Source of the DNA: Collinsella tanakaei
Lineage (GTDB): Bacteria > Actinomycetota > Coriobacteriia > Coriobacteriales > Coriobacteriaceae
Length of the DNA stretch: 57,810 nucleotides
NCBI RefSeq assembly: GCF_016902615.1
Contig: NZ_JACJMB010000015.1
Coordinates: 1 to 57,810 of the forward strand
Reading direction: 5' to 3'
Shown here: positions 1 to 8,976 of the stretch, in pieces
Layout of the letters: every line of letters starts with the position of its first letter
How positions within the stretch are numbered: the stretch's first letter is position 1
Position numbers and translations under genes: made by a program
Notes under the pieces: model-generated
What the model was told of the DNA's origin: nothing
The model's database searches: none
Seen by the model: the letters and a program-made list of their open reading frames with translations, nothing else

Positions 1-108
1 GCAGGTCAAGCTGAAGGGCCTGACCCCGGCGGAGTTCCGGGAGCAGGCCCTTCGGAAGGCCGCGTAGCGGTTATGATTTATCGCGTCCAAGATTTGGGGC
101 GCAGTTCA
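1..108 (+). mobile_element. Right end of an IS3-family insertion sequence
   Basis: After the transposase stop, positions 83-108 read as a typical IS3-type terminal inverted repeat: reading inward from 108 the sequence starts TGAACTGCGCCCCAAATCTT, which matches the TGAACT-gcCCCAAA style ends known for this family. The terminal CA at 107-108 is the expected outer dinucleotide. The left end and any target duplication are outside the window. Confidence 0.6.
2..67 (+). CDS. IS3-family transposase, C-terminal end only (cut by window edge)
   Basis: The first 21 codons visible, ending at a TAG at 65-67, read QVKLKGLTPAEFREQALRKA plus a final Ala. The K-G-L-T-P-x-E-[FY]-R core is the usual tail of the DDE integrase (OrfB) of IS3-family elements. 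The rest of the gene lies outside the window, so intactness cannot be judged. Family assignment rests on this short tail together with the terminal repeat just downstream. Confidence 0.7.
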   Translation, partial: QVKLKGLTPAEFREQALRKAA

Positions 109-170
109 AACACGAGACAACCGGGGCCCTCTGCCATCGATTTTGGCGCGGCGGCACTGCCGCGGACGCG

Positions 171-1067
171 CTACAGCGCGCGCAGGCTCACCGCCTCGGC
201 GGGAAGCGCTTTCTCGCCCGACGGCGTCATCACGCAGGCACGGCCCCATACGTCGAGACCGGCGAACACGCCGGTATCCATCAGGTGGCCCGTCGGCGAG
301 AGCACAGCGACCTGATGGCCGAGCATAGGCACCATGTCGAAATACTCGGAAAGAATCGGCGCCAAAGGGCCGGCCGACGCGCCGCCCGCGCGCACGGCCG
401 CCGCCCATGCGTCCACGCGCGCCACCACGGCGTCGCGCAGCATGCGGGCAAGATCGGTGAGCTCGGGCACCTCCGCCCCCTCCCCCAGAAGCTCTGCAAG
501 CGAGATGGGAGCGAGCGGCTTCGGGCCGGCGGCAACCTCCTCGGACTCAGACGCCAGCGCCCCATCAATCTTTACCGGCTGCACGTTTATGCCCATGCCT
601 GCCACGGCGAAGGGGCCATCCGAGCCGGCGCGGGCCTCCACGAGCACACCCACGAGCTTGCGGTCGAACGCCGCGGCGGACGCCTGGCCCGTCTCGCCGG
701 CAGCGGGCGCGTCGACGCGCGCGACGATGTCGTTTGGCCACTTGATACCCACGCGCCCGGCAAGTCCCAGCTCGTGCAGCATATCGATCACGCCCATGGA
801 GCACACGGCCGACAAGGCGATGAAGTTCTGCATGGGGACCTGCGGGCGCAACACCACCGACAGATACAGGCTGCCTGCGGGCGAGGCCCACACGTGCCCG
901 CGGCGCCCGCGGCCCGCCGTCTGGCGCCCGGCGCTCACGGCCCAACCGTGCGGTGCCTCGTCGAGAGCTGCCTGGATGGCCACGTCATTCGTGGACGTGA
1001 CCGCGTCGCGATACTCAAGCGGCGCCGACGCACCCGCGGCGCTCCCATTCACCTGCTCGTCAGCCAT
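171..1067 (-). CDS. birA: Biotin--[acetyl-CoA-carboxylase] ligase
   Basis: A 298-residue monofunctional biotin protein ligase: it makes biotinyl-AMP and transfers biotin to the lysine of carrier domains. The BPL/LplA catalytic fold is visible: the adenylate loop GRGRRG at about residues 52-57, KWPNDI at 109-114, then the small C-terminal domain. There is no N-terminal helix-turn-helix, so it is unlikely to act as a repressor as E. coli BirA does. The start lies one base after the stop of the folate gene, implying co-transcription. A likely client in this window is the EAMKM biotin carrier at 28.2-28.7 kb; that link is inference. Confidence 0.92.
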   Translation of the reverse strand: MADEQVNGSAAGASAPLEYRDAVTSTNDVAIQAALDEAPHGWAVSAGRQTAGRGRRGHVWASPAGSLYLSVVLRPQVPMQNFIALSAVCSMGVIDMLHELGLAGRVGIKWPNDIVARVDAPAAGETGQASAAAFDRKLVGVLVEARAGSDGPFAVAGMGINVQPVKIDGALASESEEVAAGPKPLAPISLAELLGEGAEVPELTDLARMLRDAVVARVDAWAAAVRAGGASAGPLAPILSEYFDMVPMLGHQVAVLSPTGHLMDTGVFAGLDVWGRACVMTPSGEKALPAEAVSLRAL

Positions 1068-1068
1068 G

Positions 1069-2802
1069 CTACAGAACCCCCAGCTCTCCGGTCACGTGTC
1101 CCACGCGGTCCTCCGGTTCCTTCACATCCACGCCCTCGTAGCGGAAGAAGCGCGCCGGGTCGTGCATGAGGTCCTCGAGCGGGATGAGCACGAAGTCGCG
1201 CTCGCCCAGCTTCGGATGGGGCAGGCGCAGCTTGTCGCCGCCGTGGACCTCGCCGTCCATCCAAAGCAGGTCGCAGTCGAGCGTGCGCGGGCCGTTGGGG
1301 CGGGCGCTCTTGGTGCGGTTGCGCCCGAGCGCGTCCTCGATCTTCATGAGCTCGTCGAGCAGCACGAGCGGCGCGAGCTCGGTGCGGATCTCGATCACCG
1401 CGTTGGCGAAGGGCTCCTGGCGCTCCTCGTAGGCCGGCTCGCTCTCGTAGATGCGCGAGCAGTTGGACACGCAGGTGAGCGGGATCTCGGCGATGAGGTC
1501 CTTGGCCGCGCGGATGTTGTCCATGCGACGGCCCAGGTTGCTGCCGAGCGCCACGAAGGCGCGGCGGGGCTGCGGGCGCGCCACAGCCCAGTAGCCGTTC
1601 AAGAACTGCGCGAAACCGGCCACGTCGTGCACGCGCACGACGTTGGCACCATTCTGGATAGCGCCCAGGCACACGCCGAACGTGGCGGCATCGCGGTCGG
1701 CCGCCTCGGTCACACCGGAAACGGCGCCCACGAAGCGCTTGCGCGACACGGCGCACATGAGCGGATAGCCAAGCGACGCCATCTTGGCGGTCTCGCGCTG
1801 GATGATGATGTCCTCGTTCGTGCCCTTGCCGAAGCCCGCGCCCGGATCGATGCAGATGCGTTCGCGCGCCACGCCGGCATGCACGAGGGCGCGCGCCTGG
1901 TCGGACAGAAAGCCCATGACGCGGCGCATGATGGGGGCGGAGTCGGGCAGGGTGAAGCGGCGCAGCTGCGAGGTGCTCACGTAGGCCTCCTCGTGGCGCG
2001 CTGCACGGGCCATAAGGGCGGCGAGCTGGTCGTTTTGGGCGGCCTCGGGCGCGGGGGCAGGCGCGGCCTCGGGCGCGGCGGACGCCTCGGTGGAGGCGGC
2101 GTCCTGCTCCTTTGCGGCCTCCTTCTCCGCCGCGGCGGCAGAGCCGTTCGGGATGTCGGCGAACGGCAGCTGGGGCTGCACCAAGCCGCCCACCAGGCGC
2201 ATGGCACCCGCAGCGCGGCTGCGCTTCTTGGGCGCTGCCGCCGCTGCGGCCTCGGCTGCCGCGGCGGCAGCGGCCGCGCGGGCCTTCTCGGCCACGAAAG
2301 CCGCCGCCGAGGTGTCGAGCTGGACCTCCTTGTGCGCACGGGCGGCGGGCTCGGCAAGCTCGCCGGCATGCGCGATCACCACGCCGCACTTGCCGCTCTT
2401 CACGAACTCGACCATCTTGGGGTCGGTGAAGCCCGTGACGTCATTGATGATAGAGGCGCCCACGCGCACCGCCGCCTTGGCGACCTCCACATGGCGCGTG
2501 TCCACCGACACGATGGCGCCGCGCTGCGCGAGCGCACGGATAACCGGCAGCACGCGCTTGGCCTCCTCGTCCGGCGTGACCGGCGTGAAGCCGGGGCGCG
2601 TGGACTCGCCGCCGACGTCGATGATGTCCGCACCGGCATCGAGCATCGCCACGCCGCGCGCCACGGCGGCATCGACGTCGAGATTGCCCTCGTCCCCATC
2701 GCTGAAGGAGTCGGGGGTGACGTTCAGCACGCCCATGATGCGCGGACGGTCGAACTTGAGCTCGTACTTGCCGCAGCGCCATGTTTTGGTCTCGTGAGCC
2801 AT
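1069..2802 (-). CDS. folP: Dihydropteroate synthase / HPPK fusion (FolP-FolK) with Ala-rich insertion
   Basis: A 577-residue bifunctional folate enzyme. Residues 23-36 carry the DHPS signature MGVLNVTPDSFSDG; DPGAGFGKG follows near 319-327 and SRKRF near 355. From about residue 405 a complete hydroxymethyldihydropterin pyrophosphokinase domain begins (FVALGSNLGRR, later RPNGPRTLDCDLL). The DHPS barrel is interrupted at about residues 151-285 by a low-complexity segment with runs of Ala and APAPA repeats, not part of normal DHPS. The ATG at 2802 was chosen for its AAAGGA site; the frame stays open upstream but loses family similarity. A hairpin (CCGACGC stem, about 2820-2840) sits just before the ribosome site. 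Confidence 0.9.
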   Translation of the reverse strand: MAHETKTWRCGKYELKFDRPRIMGVLNVTPDSFSDGDEGNLDVDAAVARGVAMLDAGADIIDVGGESTRPGFTPVTPDEEAKRVLPVIRALAQRGAIVSVDTRHVEVAKAAVRVGASIINDVTGFTDPKMVEFVKSGKCGVVIAHAGELAEPAARAHKEVQLDTSAAAFVAEKARAAAAAAAAEAAAAAAPKKRSRAAGAMRLVGGLVQPQLPFADIPNGSAAAAEKEAAKEQDAASTEASAAPEAAPAPAPEAAQNDQLAALMARAARHEEAYVSTSQLRRFTLPDSAPIMRRVMGFLSDQARALVHAGVARERICIDPGAGFGKGTNEDIIIQRETAKMASLGYPLMCAVSRKRFVGAVSGVTEAADRDAATFGVCLGAIQNGANVVRVHDVAGFAQFLNGYWAVARPQPRRAFVALGSNLGRRMDNIRAAKDLIAEIPLTCVSNCSRIYESEPAYEERQEPFANAVIEIRTELAPLVLLDELMKIEDALGRNRTKSARPNGPRTLDCDLLWMDGEVHGGDKLRLPHPKLGERDFVLIPLEDLMHDPARFFRYEGVDVKEPEDRVGHVTGELGVL

Positions 2803-2872
2803 GAAGATCCTTTCGCCTCCGACGCCTGCGCAGCGTCGGCAATTGAAGCGATTGATTGCATAGGTACGCTTT

Positions 2873-2878
2873 ATTGTA
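2873..2878 (-). promoter_or_regulatory. Candidate -10 element for folP-folK/birA
   Basis: On the minus strand the hexamer TACAAT lies about 70 bases before the folP start. No convincing -35 hexamer is visible at 17 bases, so this is a weak call. Confidence 0.3.
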
Positions 2879-2953
2879 TCCAGACGAGTGCGGGCGGCGA
2901 CACGGCTGCACCGGGTAGCAAGAAAACCGCGCAGGCGGAAGGGGCGCGGAGCG

Positions 2954-2963
2954 CCCCCCCCCC
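2954..2963. repeat. Homopolymer tract of ten C
   Basis: Ten consecutive C between the terminator at 2971-3005 and the folP leader. Such tracts can vary by slippage; here it is intergenic and its length may also be a sequencing uncertainty. Confidence 0.6.
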
Positions 2964-2970
2964 ACAGCAA

Positions 2971-3005
2971 AGGACCCCTCGCGCTGGAACGGCGCGAGGG
3001 GTCCT
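2971..3005 (-). terminator. Intrinsic terminator after the cell-wall-repeat gene
   Basis: A perfect 14-bp stem (2971-2984 with 2992-3005) closes a 7-base loop, followed on the minus strand by TTT. It lies 22 bases past the stop of the gene ending at 3027. Confidence 0.8.
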
Positions 3006-3026
3006 CGATCCTTTTGGAACTGAACC

Positions 3027-3848
3027 TTACGGCTTGCAGACCTTGCAGGCGGTATAGCCCTGCGCGATCGCATCGGCAAGCGACATCGCGATGGGATTGC
3101 TGCGGCTCAGCGTCGGGCAGCTGCTGCGGTGATACTTCGAGCCGCCGCTCGTCACATACACCGTCGAGATATGGCTCTCATCGGAAGAGGAACCGCCCGT
3201 TGACAGGGCCCCGGTGTACTCGTCGAAATAGTAGGACTGGCCATCGATGTTCTGCCAACCGTATACCATGCGGCCGGTCATGCGGTCGTAGAACACCCGC
3301 TTGCCCGGCAGGTCCCTCCAACCGTACACGACGGCGCCTGTGATGTCGTCGAAATACATCCAGCCCGCCTGGTCGCCATGGGAGCCGTCGATGTAGCGCT
3401 CGCCATGGACCATCTGGCCGTTAACGTAGTCGTAGAACACCCACTTGGAGCCATCGCCGGCGGGAATGCACCTGAAGCCCTTGGCCATGGCACCCGTGAT
3501 GGGATCGAACCAGTACCAGCCGCCATAGCGGAAATCCTCGCCCTTGATCATGTGGCCCTGCGAGTCGTAGCGGACCCACTTGTCGCCCGCCGGCAAGTAC
3601 GCATCCTTGTCGTGCGCCATGGAACCGTCCTCATCGAACCAGTACCAGGCGTCGCTCGCGGGGTCGTACACCTCTTTGGAGCGGGCCATGACGCCGTTGT
3701 CGTACCAGCAGGCTTCGCCATCGGGCAGCGTTCCCCACCCGTTGGTGGGCACGGCGAAGGCCGTGGCGGGTACGAGCGAGACGAGCGCCAGGGCAAGTAC
3801 AAGACAGCGTGCCGCATGCTTCTTCAGGTGAGGAACCATCGGACTCAT
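3027..3848 (-). CDS. Secreted cell-wall-binding-repeat protein with Cys-rich tail domain
   Basis: A 273-residue exported protein. The N-terminus has a signal peptide (KKH, hydrophobic core, cleavage near TAFA). The body is about eight choline-binding-like repeats of roughly 20 residues with aromatic-glycine patterns such as WYWFDEDGSMA and YYFDEYTGAL, which usually bind cell-wall polymers. The last 45 residues form another small domain, YVTSGGSKYHRSSC...GYTACKVC, whose His and three Cys resemble the small metal-binding tail seen at the end of other secreted Gram-positive proteins. No catalytic domain is visible. The start at 3848 follows GGAAGGA closely; Met at 3839 is an alternative. Confidence 0.75.
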   Translation of the reverse strand: MSPMVPHLKKHAARCLVLALALVSLVPATAFAVPTNGWGTLPDGEACWYDNGVMARSKEVYDPASDAWYWFDEDGSMAHDKDAYLPAGDKWVRYDSQGHMIKGEDFRYGGWYWFDPITGAMAKGFRCIPAGDGSKWVFYDYVNGQMVHGERYIDGSHGDQAGWMYFDDITGAVVYGWRDLPGKRVFYDRMTGRMVYGWQNIDGQSYYFDEYTGALSTGGSSSDESHISTVYVTSGGSKYHRSSCPTLSRSNPIAMSLADAIAQGYTACKVCKP

Positions 3849-4116
3849 CGTTCCTTCCTCCCAACGTTTCCACGACGCGCCGTTTCCCCATTCCACCTGC
3901 GCCTCAAGACCATTATAAGGCGGGGCCGGAACCGCTCGACGACCGATTCGCCCGACGGCGACGTCGCCCCTCCTCCTGTGGCGCAGCCGCGTGCGCAGGC
4001 GTCGCAGTACAATACCGTCAAAAGCAACATGCTGCTCCGCGGACGGCCGGGCCGTACGGCAGATCGTCTGCGGAGCACATGCCGGCACGTTCGTCCACCT
4101 GCAGAGAGGTGCCTGT

Positions 4117-6174
4117 ATGAACCTCATGAAACACATGCTCGCCCGAGCTGCCGCGCCCCTGGCCATCGCGGCGGGCCTGGCGCTCGCGCCCTCGCTCGCC
4201 ACAGCCAGCGCCCAGACCCCGGCCGCCCCTGAACAGGAGACGGCGGGCATCATTGTCACACTCGACTCCCAGGCGTCCCGCCAGCTGAACGGCCACAGCG
4301 GCGAAGACGCCCTCAGCCTGTTGGCCGACACGGACGTGATGCGCAGCCTCGAAGATGCGGGCCTCTCGGTCGAGGGAGCCCGGACCGATGCGGAGGGCGC
4401 CGCCCTCATCACCGCGAAGCCAAGCGAGGACATGAGCGATGCCGAAGCGCTCGCCCGCGCACGCAGCATCTCCGGCGTCGCCGCCGTCCAGTACAACTAC
4501 GTCTACCACCTCATCGACTCCGAAGAGGTCACGGCGCCTGCAGCACAGACGGACAACGCCGCGAGCACACTTGCCGCCGCCCCGGTGAACGACCCCTTCA
4601 CGCAGCGCGAGGACTACGACGAGAACTACAACCAGTACTGGGCGTACGACACCGGTCTGGTAAACGTATGGCAGGGCGCGCCCGACAGCAGCTCGGTGAC
4701 CGTGGCGGTCGTCGACTCCGGCGTGCTGCTCGACCATGAGGACCTGAAGGACAACGTACTGACCGACCTCGCCTACGACGCCGTGACCGGCACGTCCCTC
4801 GCCGAGGCAAACGAACAGGACCGCGACGGCCATGGTACAAACGTGGCGGGCGTCGTCGCCGCGCGCGCCAACAACGCCACCGGCCTTGCCGGCGCATCGC
4901 TCAACGCCAAGATCCTGCCGGTGAAGATCATGCGCGACGAGGACAAGTATATTGACTCCAACTACCTGATCGCCGCCTATACGTACTTGAACAAACTCGT
5001 CGAGTCGAACCAGGTTGATGACCTGCGCGTCATCAACATGAGCGTGGGCGGCTACGGCGACAGCGCGAACGACGAGGCGTTCCATAAGCTCATCCAGCAC
5101 ATGCTCGACGAGCACAACGTCATCACCGTGTGCGCCGGCGGTAACAAGGGTGTCGACAAGGACAAGACCACGCCGGGCACGGACCCCATCTTCCCGAGCG
5201 ACTTCGAGGAATGCGTGTCAGTGACCGCACTTGAGCCCACAGGCGAGAACATCGCCGGCTTTGATTACAACGCCGCGAAGGACATCAGCGCTCCGGGCAA
5301 CTACATCTGGAGCACCTACCACACGCCAGGTAACGCCGCTACCGACGAGTATACGATGCAGTGCGGAAGCTCCGAGGCGTCTCCCATCGTGGCGGGCACC
5401 ATCGCGCTCATGTGCGCCCTCGAGCCCGACGCCACGCCCGAGCAGATCCTCGGCGCCCTGTACAGCACGGCCACACCGGTGGACAACACGGATCTCGAGG
5501 CTAACGGCAGCCATGGCGCGCTTGACGCGGACGCAGCCCTCGCCTATCTGCAGGATTGCATCGACGAGGAGCCCGAACCGGACCCCGAGCCCGTGCCCCT
5601 TCCCTTCGCCGACGTGGCAGAGGGCGATTGGTACTTTGACGCGGTCTCCTTCGTCTACGAGCACCAGATCATGGGCGGCTACGGCGACGGCGTCTTCGGC
5701 CCGAACAACCCGCTGCTGCGCGAGCAGCTAGCCAAGCTCCTCTATGAGTATCTTGGCAACGGCACCCAGGCGAGCCCCGCGCAGCTTGCCGACGTGGACC
5801 AAAGCCAGTACTACGCCGCCGCCGTCAACTGGGCCGTGGAAAACCAGGTCCTCAGCGGCTACGGCGAGCCGGGAGATGCCACCGCACGCTTCGGTGTGGG
5901 CGACGTGCTCACCCGTGAGCAGCTTGCCATCGTGATCGCGCGCCTCGCGGGAGCGGACACCTTGCAGGCTGACCCCGCGAAGTTCAACGCCTTGCCCGAT
6001 AGCGCACGCACCAACAGCTGGGCGCGCTCCAGCATGATCTGGGCAGTCGACCAGGGCATCATCAGCGGTCGCGAGACGGAAGGCGGAAGCCGCCTGCTGG
6101 ACCCGCAGGGCGTCTGCACAAGGGCCGAGATGGCGCAGATCATCACCTCCTGCATCCAGACGGGCATCCTGTAG
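4117..6174 (+). CDS. Subtilisin-like serine protease with three SLH domains
   Basis: A 685-residue secreted S8 peptidase. It has a signal peptide ending near residue 33, an inhibitor-I9-like propeptide (about 40-135), then the catalytic domain: Asp200 in VAVVDSGV, His239 in RDGHGTNVAG, oxyanion Asn343 in CAGGNKG, and Ser419 in GSSEASP. The last motif departs from the usual GTSMA(S/A)P but keeps the serine. After an acidic proline linker (about 484-495) come three S-layer homology domains (about 497-547, 557-617, 625-683), expected to anchor the enzyme to secondary cell-wall polymer. The ATG at 4117 follows an AGAGAGG site. It is monocistronic, with its own terminator, and could process the surface proteins nearby; substrate is unknown. 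Confidence 0.9.
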   Translation: MNLMKHMLARAAAPLAIAAGLALAPSLATASAQTPAAPEQETAGIIVTLDSQASRQLNGHSGEDALSLLADTDVMRSLEDAGLSVEGARTDAEGAALITAKPSEDMSDAEALARARSISGVAAVQYNYVYHLIDSEEVTAPAAQTDNAASTLAAAPVNDPFTQREDYDENYNQYWAYDTGLVNVWQGAPDSSSVTVAVVDSGVLLDHEDLKDNVLTDLAYDAVTGTSLAEANEQDRDGHGTNVAGVVAARANNATGLAGASLNAKILPVKIMRDEDKYIDSNYLIAAYTYLNKLVESNQVDDLRVINMSVGGYGDSANDEAFHKLIQHMLDEHNVITVCAGGNKGVDKDKTTPGTDPIFPSDFEECVSVTALEPTGENIAGFDYNAAKDISAPGNYIWSTYHTPGNAATDEYTMQCGSSEASPIVAGTIALMCALEPDATPEQILGALYSTATPVDNTDLEANGSHGALDADAALAYLQDCIDEEPEPDPEPVPLPFADVAEGDWYFDAVSFVYEHQIMGGYGDGVFGPNNPLLREQLAKLLYEYLGNGTQASPAQLADVDQSQYYAAAVNWAVENQVLSGYGEPGDATARFGVGDVLTREQLAIVIARLAGADTLQADPAKFNALPDSARTNSWARSSMIWAVDQGIISGRETEGGSRLLDPQGVCTRAEMAQIITSCIQTGIL

Positions 6175-6204
6175 CGCACGCGCGCGAACCAACCCGGGCA
6201 GCAA

Positions 6205-6245
6205 AAGGCCGCCGGACGACGTCCATCGTCCGGCGGCCTTCTTGT
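6205..6245 (+). terminator. Intrinsic terminator after the SLH protease
   Basis: A perfect 15-bp stem (6205-6219 with 6226-6240) with a 6-base loop, followed by CTTGT, 30 bases after the protease stop. It also lies 72 bases past the stop of the convergent glycosyltransferase and may serve both. Confidence 0.8.
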
Positions 6246-6316
6246 GGTCAGGTCGAGCTACGTGCAAGATAACGCAGTGAAGGAACGCTCGGAAGCCTCA
6301 CCTTCCCAGCGCCCCT

Positions 6317-8038
6317 TCATCGTGCGGACAGCTCGCAGCTAATATGAACATCATAGATGAAATAACTGCTATCTATATTATGGCCCACATACGTGACCGA
6401 TGCATCGGGATACGTCATGAGATGAGCAATAAACACATCTGCGTCGACTACGTTCTGTACATAGAGCGTGAAGTCGGGACCGAGCGTCGTGAAATCGAAC
6501 GCGTCGAAGCCCTCAATCGAGTTGAAGTACACCGATTTGTCGTAGGAGAGCGCGTCGTAGAAAATCGCCTCCTGCAGCACCTGGTCCTGCCACACCGCGA
6601 CCATGGCGTCGTTTTCGTCCGCCAGCGCCGCCACGGCATCGTCCTGCTGGTCGAAATACTTGATGCCCTGGGCGTACCCGCTCGCCGTCGCCACGGCGCC
6701 CACGACGCACACGCTCGCCAGGGCAACCGCCGCCCCGCGCTGGCGCACCGCGCGGCGGATGACGGCGAACAGCGCCGCATATGGCCATAGCATGAGCACG
6801 GCGTCCACGGGCATGAGGTAGCGGATGGAGGCAAACGGCGCCACGCGGGCGATGGCCACGTAGTAGAACGCCGAGGAGATGGCAAGGATGCCGATGCCGA
6901 ACCACCAGACGTCCTTCTGCGCCGGAGCACCCTCACCTGCACGGACATGTTGGCCGGCCGGGGCGACGCCCGCGCGGCGCAAGCGGATGTGGGCGACGAG
7001 CGCGATGATAAGGATAGCCGCCACGATGACCGGCAGCAGATAGCCGAAGACACCTGAGTTCAGCAGGCGGAAGTCCTCGACGAGGAAGCTCGCGAACGAA
7101 TCGCCCGTGGCTGCGCGCTCGAGGGCCTCCTGCCCGCGGAAGCTCGAGAACAGGTGGTCGACGCTCGGCGGGAACAGCAGGATGCCCGCGACCACGCCGC
7201 CGATCGTCGCGGCCGCAAACAGCGCCGCATGCGCCACGCGACGGCGCGCAAGCAGCGCAATGCCGCAGCACAGGTACAAGACGAAACCGAAGAACAAGAA
7301 GAAGTACTGGGTGAGAAGGCCGCCGACCGTGGCCAAGAACACGGCCGCCACAGAGCCGGGGCCGATCCGGTCCGCCCGCAGGTACCTGAACGCCGCGATG
7401 GCCGCCGCCAGGAAGAAGACCATCAGCAGCTGATACATGCGCAGGTAGAGCATGCTGTTGATCATGCCGGGATTGACGGCCCATAGCGCGCAGAGCATAA
7501 GCGAGGCACGACGCGGTATATCCAGCAGCCGGCAGAGGAAATACAGCTCGACTGTAGTGATGAGCGCGAAGACGATATTGACAGCGACGCCGATGATGGG
7601 GTTCACCGAACCCGGGAACAGCGAGTAGGCCAGCGAGAAGAAGATGTAGTACAGGGGCGGGTGGTTGTCCGACTCCTGGTTCTTGTAGAGCATCTCCGGG
7701 TCGATCCCCAAAAACGAATCGACCGACGCCCATTCCCGCCAGGGCTCGCCGTCGCTGTAGACGACACCCTCCTCCGGCACAGAGTTCAGCCAGTTGCCAT
7801 TCGCGAGAAAGTACGTGTACGACTCGTCTTGGAACAGGCCATCCTTGTTGACGGCAAACCACGAGCACAACGCGAGCTGCACGAGCAGGATGACGATGAG
7901 CGGCAACACGACAGCCCGGCGCGAGCGCGCGGGCTGGATGGGAGCGTCAGTCGCCAAGGGCATAGCATCCACCACATTCCTCATGCAGCCGAAGATGGAG
8001 CCCATGTGCGGGACGCCCGGGCGATGTTCGGCCGGCAT
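6317..8038 (-). CDS. Polytopic membrane glycosyltransferase (GT39/PMT_2-like)
   Basis: Up to 573 residues with about a dozen hydrophobic segments starting at VVLPLIVILLVQLALC. The first outer loop contains FQDESYTYFL and later NHPPLYYIFF: the acidic pair and HPPLYY motif are typical of GT-C glycosyltransferases of the ArnT/PMT type, which use polyprenyl-phosphate sugars. The C-terminal 100 residues are hydrophilic and likely extracytoplasmic. The start is uncertain: none of the Met codons at 8038, 8005, 7984 or 7963 has a strong ribosome site; the last has GGTGG close by. The acceptor is unknown; nearby SLH surface proteins are plausible clients, by inference only. Confidence 0.75.
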   Translation of the reverse strand: MPAEHRPGVPHMGSIFGCMRNVVDAMPLATDAPIQPARSRRAVVLPLIVILLVQLALCSWFAVNKDGLFQDESYTYFLANGNWLNSVPEEGVVYSDGEPWREWASVDSFLGIDPEMLYKNQESDNHPPLYYIFFSLAYSLFPGSVNPIIGVAVNIVFALITTVELYFLCRLLDIPRRASLMLCALWAVNPGMINSMLYLRMYQLLMVFFLAAAIAAFRYLRADRIGPGSVAAVFLATVGGLLTQYFFLFFGFVLYLCCGIALLARRRVAHAALFAAATIGGVVAGILLFPPSVDHLFSSFRGQEALERAATGDSFASFLVEDFRLLNSGVFGYLLPVIVAAILIIALVAHIRLRRAGVAPAGQHVRAGEGAPAQKDVWWFGIGILAISSAFYYVAIARVAPFASIRYLMPVDAVLMLWPYAALFAVIRRAVRQRGAAVALASVCVVGAVATASGYAQGIKYFDQQDDAVAALADENDAMVAVWQDQVLQEAIFYDALSYDKSVYFNSIEGFDAFDFTTLGPDFTLYVQNVVDADVFIAHLMTYPDASVTYVGHNIDSSYFIYDVHISCELSAR

Positions 8039-8439
8039 GAACAGAGAAGTTCCGACAGATCATTCGTCAGGCACCCTATCGCTCAGCTAATCACAGGGAC
8101 ATACGGAATGGGAGCCTGCGCCCAATCAGTGTAGTAAAGGGAGTGCATCGGGGCGCCCCGACGAGCGCGCGGGACACAAGATTTGCAGCCGAATCCACAA
8201 TCAGGGCGACGGAGCATAGTGATCGAAAACGAGGCCACAGAATGCCCTCTGCGGCCCGATACGACATGGACAGAGCATAGATGCCCTGAGGGAATTAACG
8301 AGGCTTCTAGAAACAGAGAGGGATTCGCCCTGGAATTCGTCCGCTCTGTCTGGTTTACGAGGTAACGAAAGCGTGAACTCGGCTTATTCCAGCTTGAAAA
8401 ACAGCAATTTACCTGCGGTTTTATTGACGATACGGATAA
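8039..8439. other. Intergenic stretch without a recognised gene
   Basis: About 400 bases between the glycosyltransferase start and the repeat at 8440. No coding pattern is convincing. Near the right end TTGACG at 8424-8429 stands 17 bases from TTATCT at 8447-8452, a possible but weak promoter for the degenerate surface-gene copy. Confidence 0.4.
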
Positions 8440-8512
8440 CTGGAGATTATCTGTTCCTCACGGAAGGAGAAAGACGTATGACAGCTTGCGTCAACAGGAA
8501 GCACACTAAGAA
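8440..8512 (+). repeat. Left arm of 73-bp perfect inverted repeat
   Basis: Positions 8440-8512 are identical to the reverse complement of 11647-11719. The arm contains the last 38 leader bases, the GGAAGGAGA ribosome site, ATG and 11 further codons. Similarity continues almost unbroken to about 8700 and then as diverged coding sequence to about 8890. Confidence 0.95.
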
Positions 8513-8969
8513 TGTGGCAGCCGTCGTCACCGCGTCCCTCGTGGGCGCCCTGAGCCTCGGCGTGGCACCCCGTGGCCGCCATGGGCACCGACGAGGGCAT
8601 CAGCACCCAGAGCGTGTCCGAGCAGGAGGCCTGGGCCAACGGCACCATCACCTACGCTCACGAAACCAGGGCTACATCATCGACGACCCGAGCAACATCG
8701 AGTTCGAGGTTGGCTCCGGCAGCAAGTACCCCATGGTCCTCGAGGTCACGCCTGAGTACGCCACCAAGGAGGTTCGTGTTAGCCAGAAAGACGTCGAGTA
8801 CTATCGCGGTGCCACCAAGATCAACCCCGAGACCATCCACGAGGCCGGCACCTACACGATGGTCATCAAGGCCCCCAGCACGTCAGGAGGCCTCATGCTT
8901 CGGATTGCTTCGATGGGCTTGCCTCGTCATGCGAGCAGTCTTGCATGGCGGCGCCGGGATCTCGATTAG
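8478..8969 (+). pseudogene. Degenerate, truncated 5' copy of the SLH surface-protein gene
   Basis: The copy starts with the same signal peptide as the intact gene at 9174-11681 (MTACVNRKHTK...). One extra C in the C-run at 8568-8571 shifts the frame, and a base missing near 8664 restores it, so about 31 codons over the signal-peptidase site and mature N-terminus are scrambled. In-frame similarity resumes (NQGYIIDDPSNIEFEVGSGS, later YTMVIKAPSTSGG) and ends at about 8890; the last 26 codons are unrelated. A continuous frame remains to the TAG at 8967-8969, giving 163 residues, but with a ruined cleavage site and none of the repeats or SLH domains. It reads as a silent remnant or donor cassette. 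Confidence 0.8.
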
Positions 8970-8976
8970 AAACAAC

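Noticed and set aside
334-3057. A 907-codon open frame on the plus strand opposite birA and folP-folK
   Set aside because: It is the antisense shadow of two clear enzymes in high-GC DNA, has no ribosome site and no family motif.
8478-8969. The plus-strand surface-gene copy as a functional small secreted protein
   Set aside because: The frame is scrambled across the signal-peptidase site and the copy ends before any functional domain.
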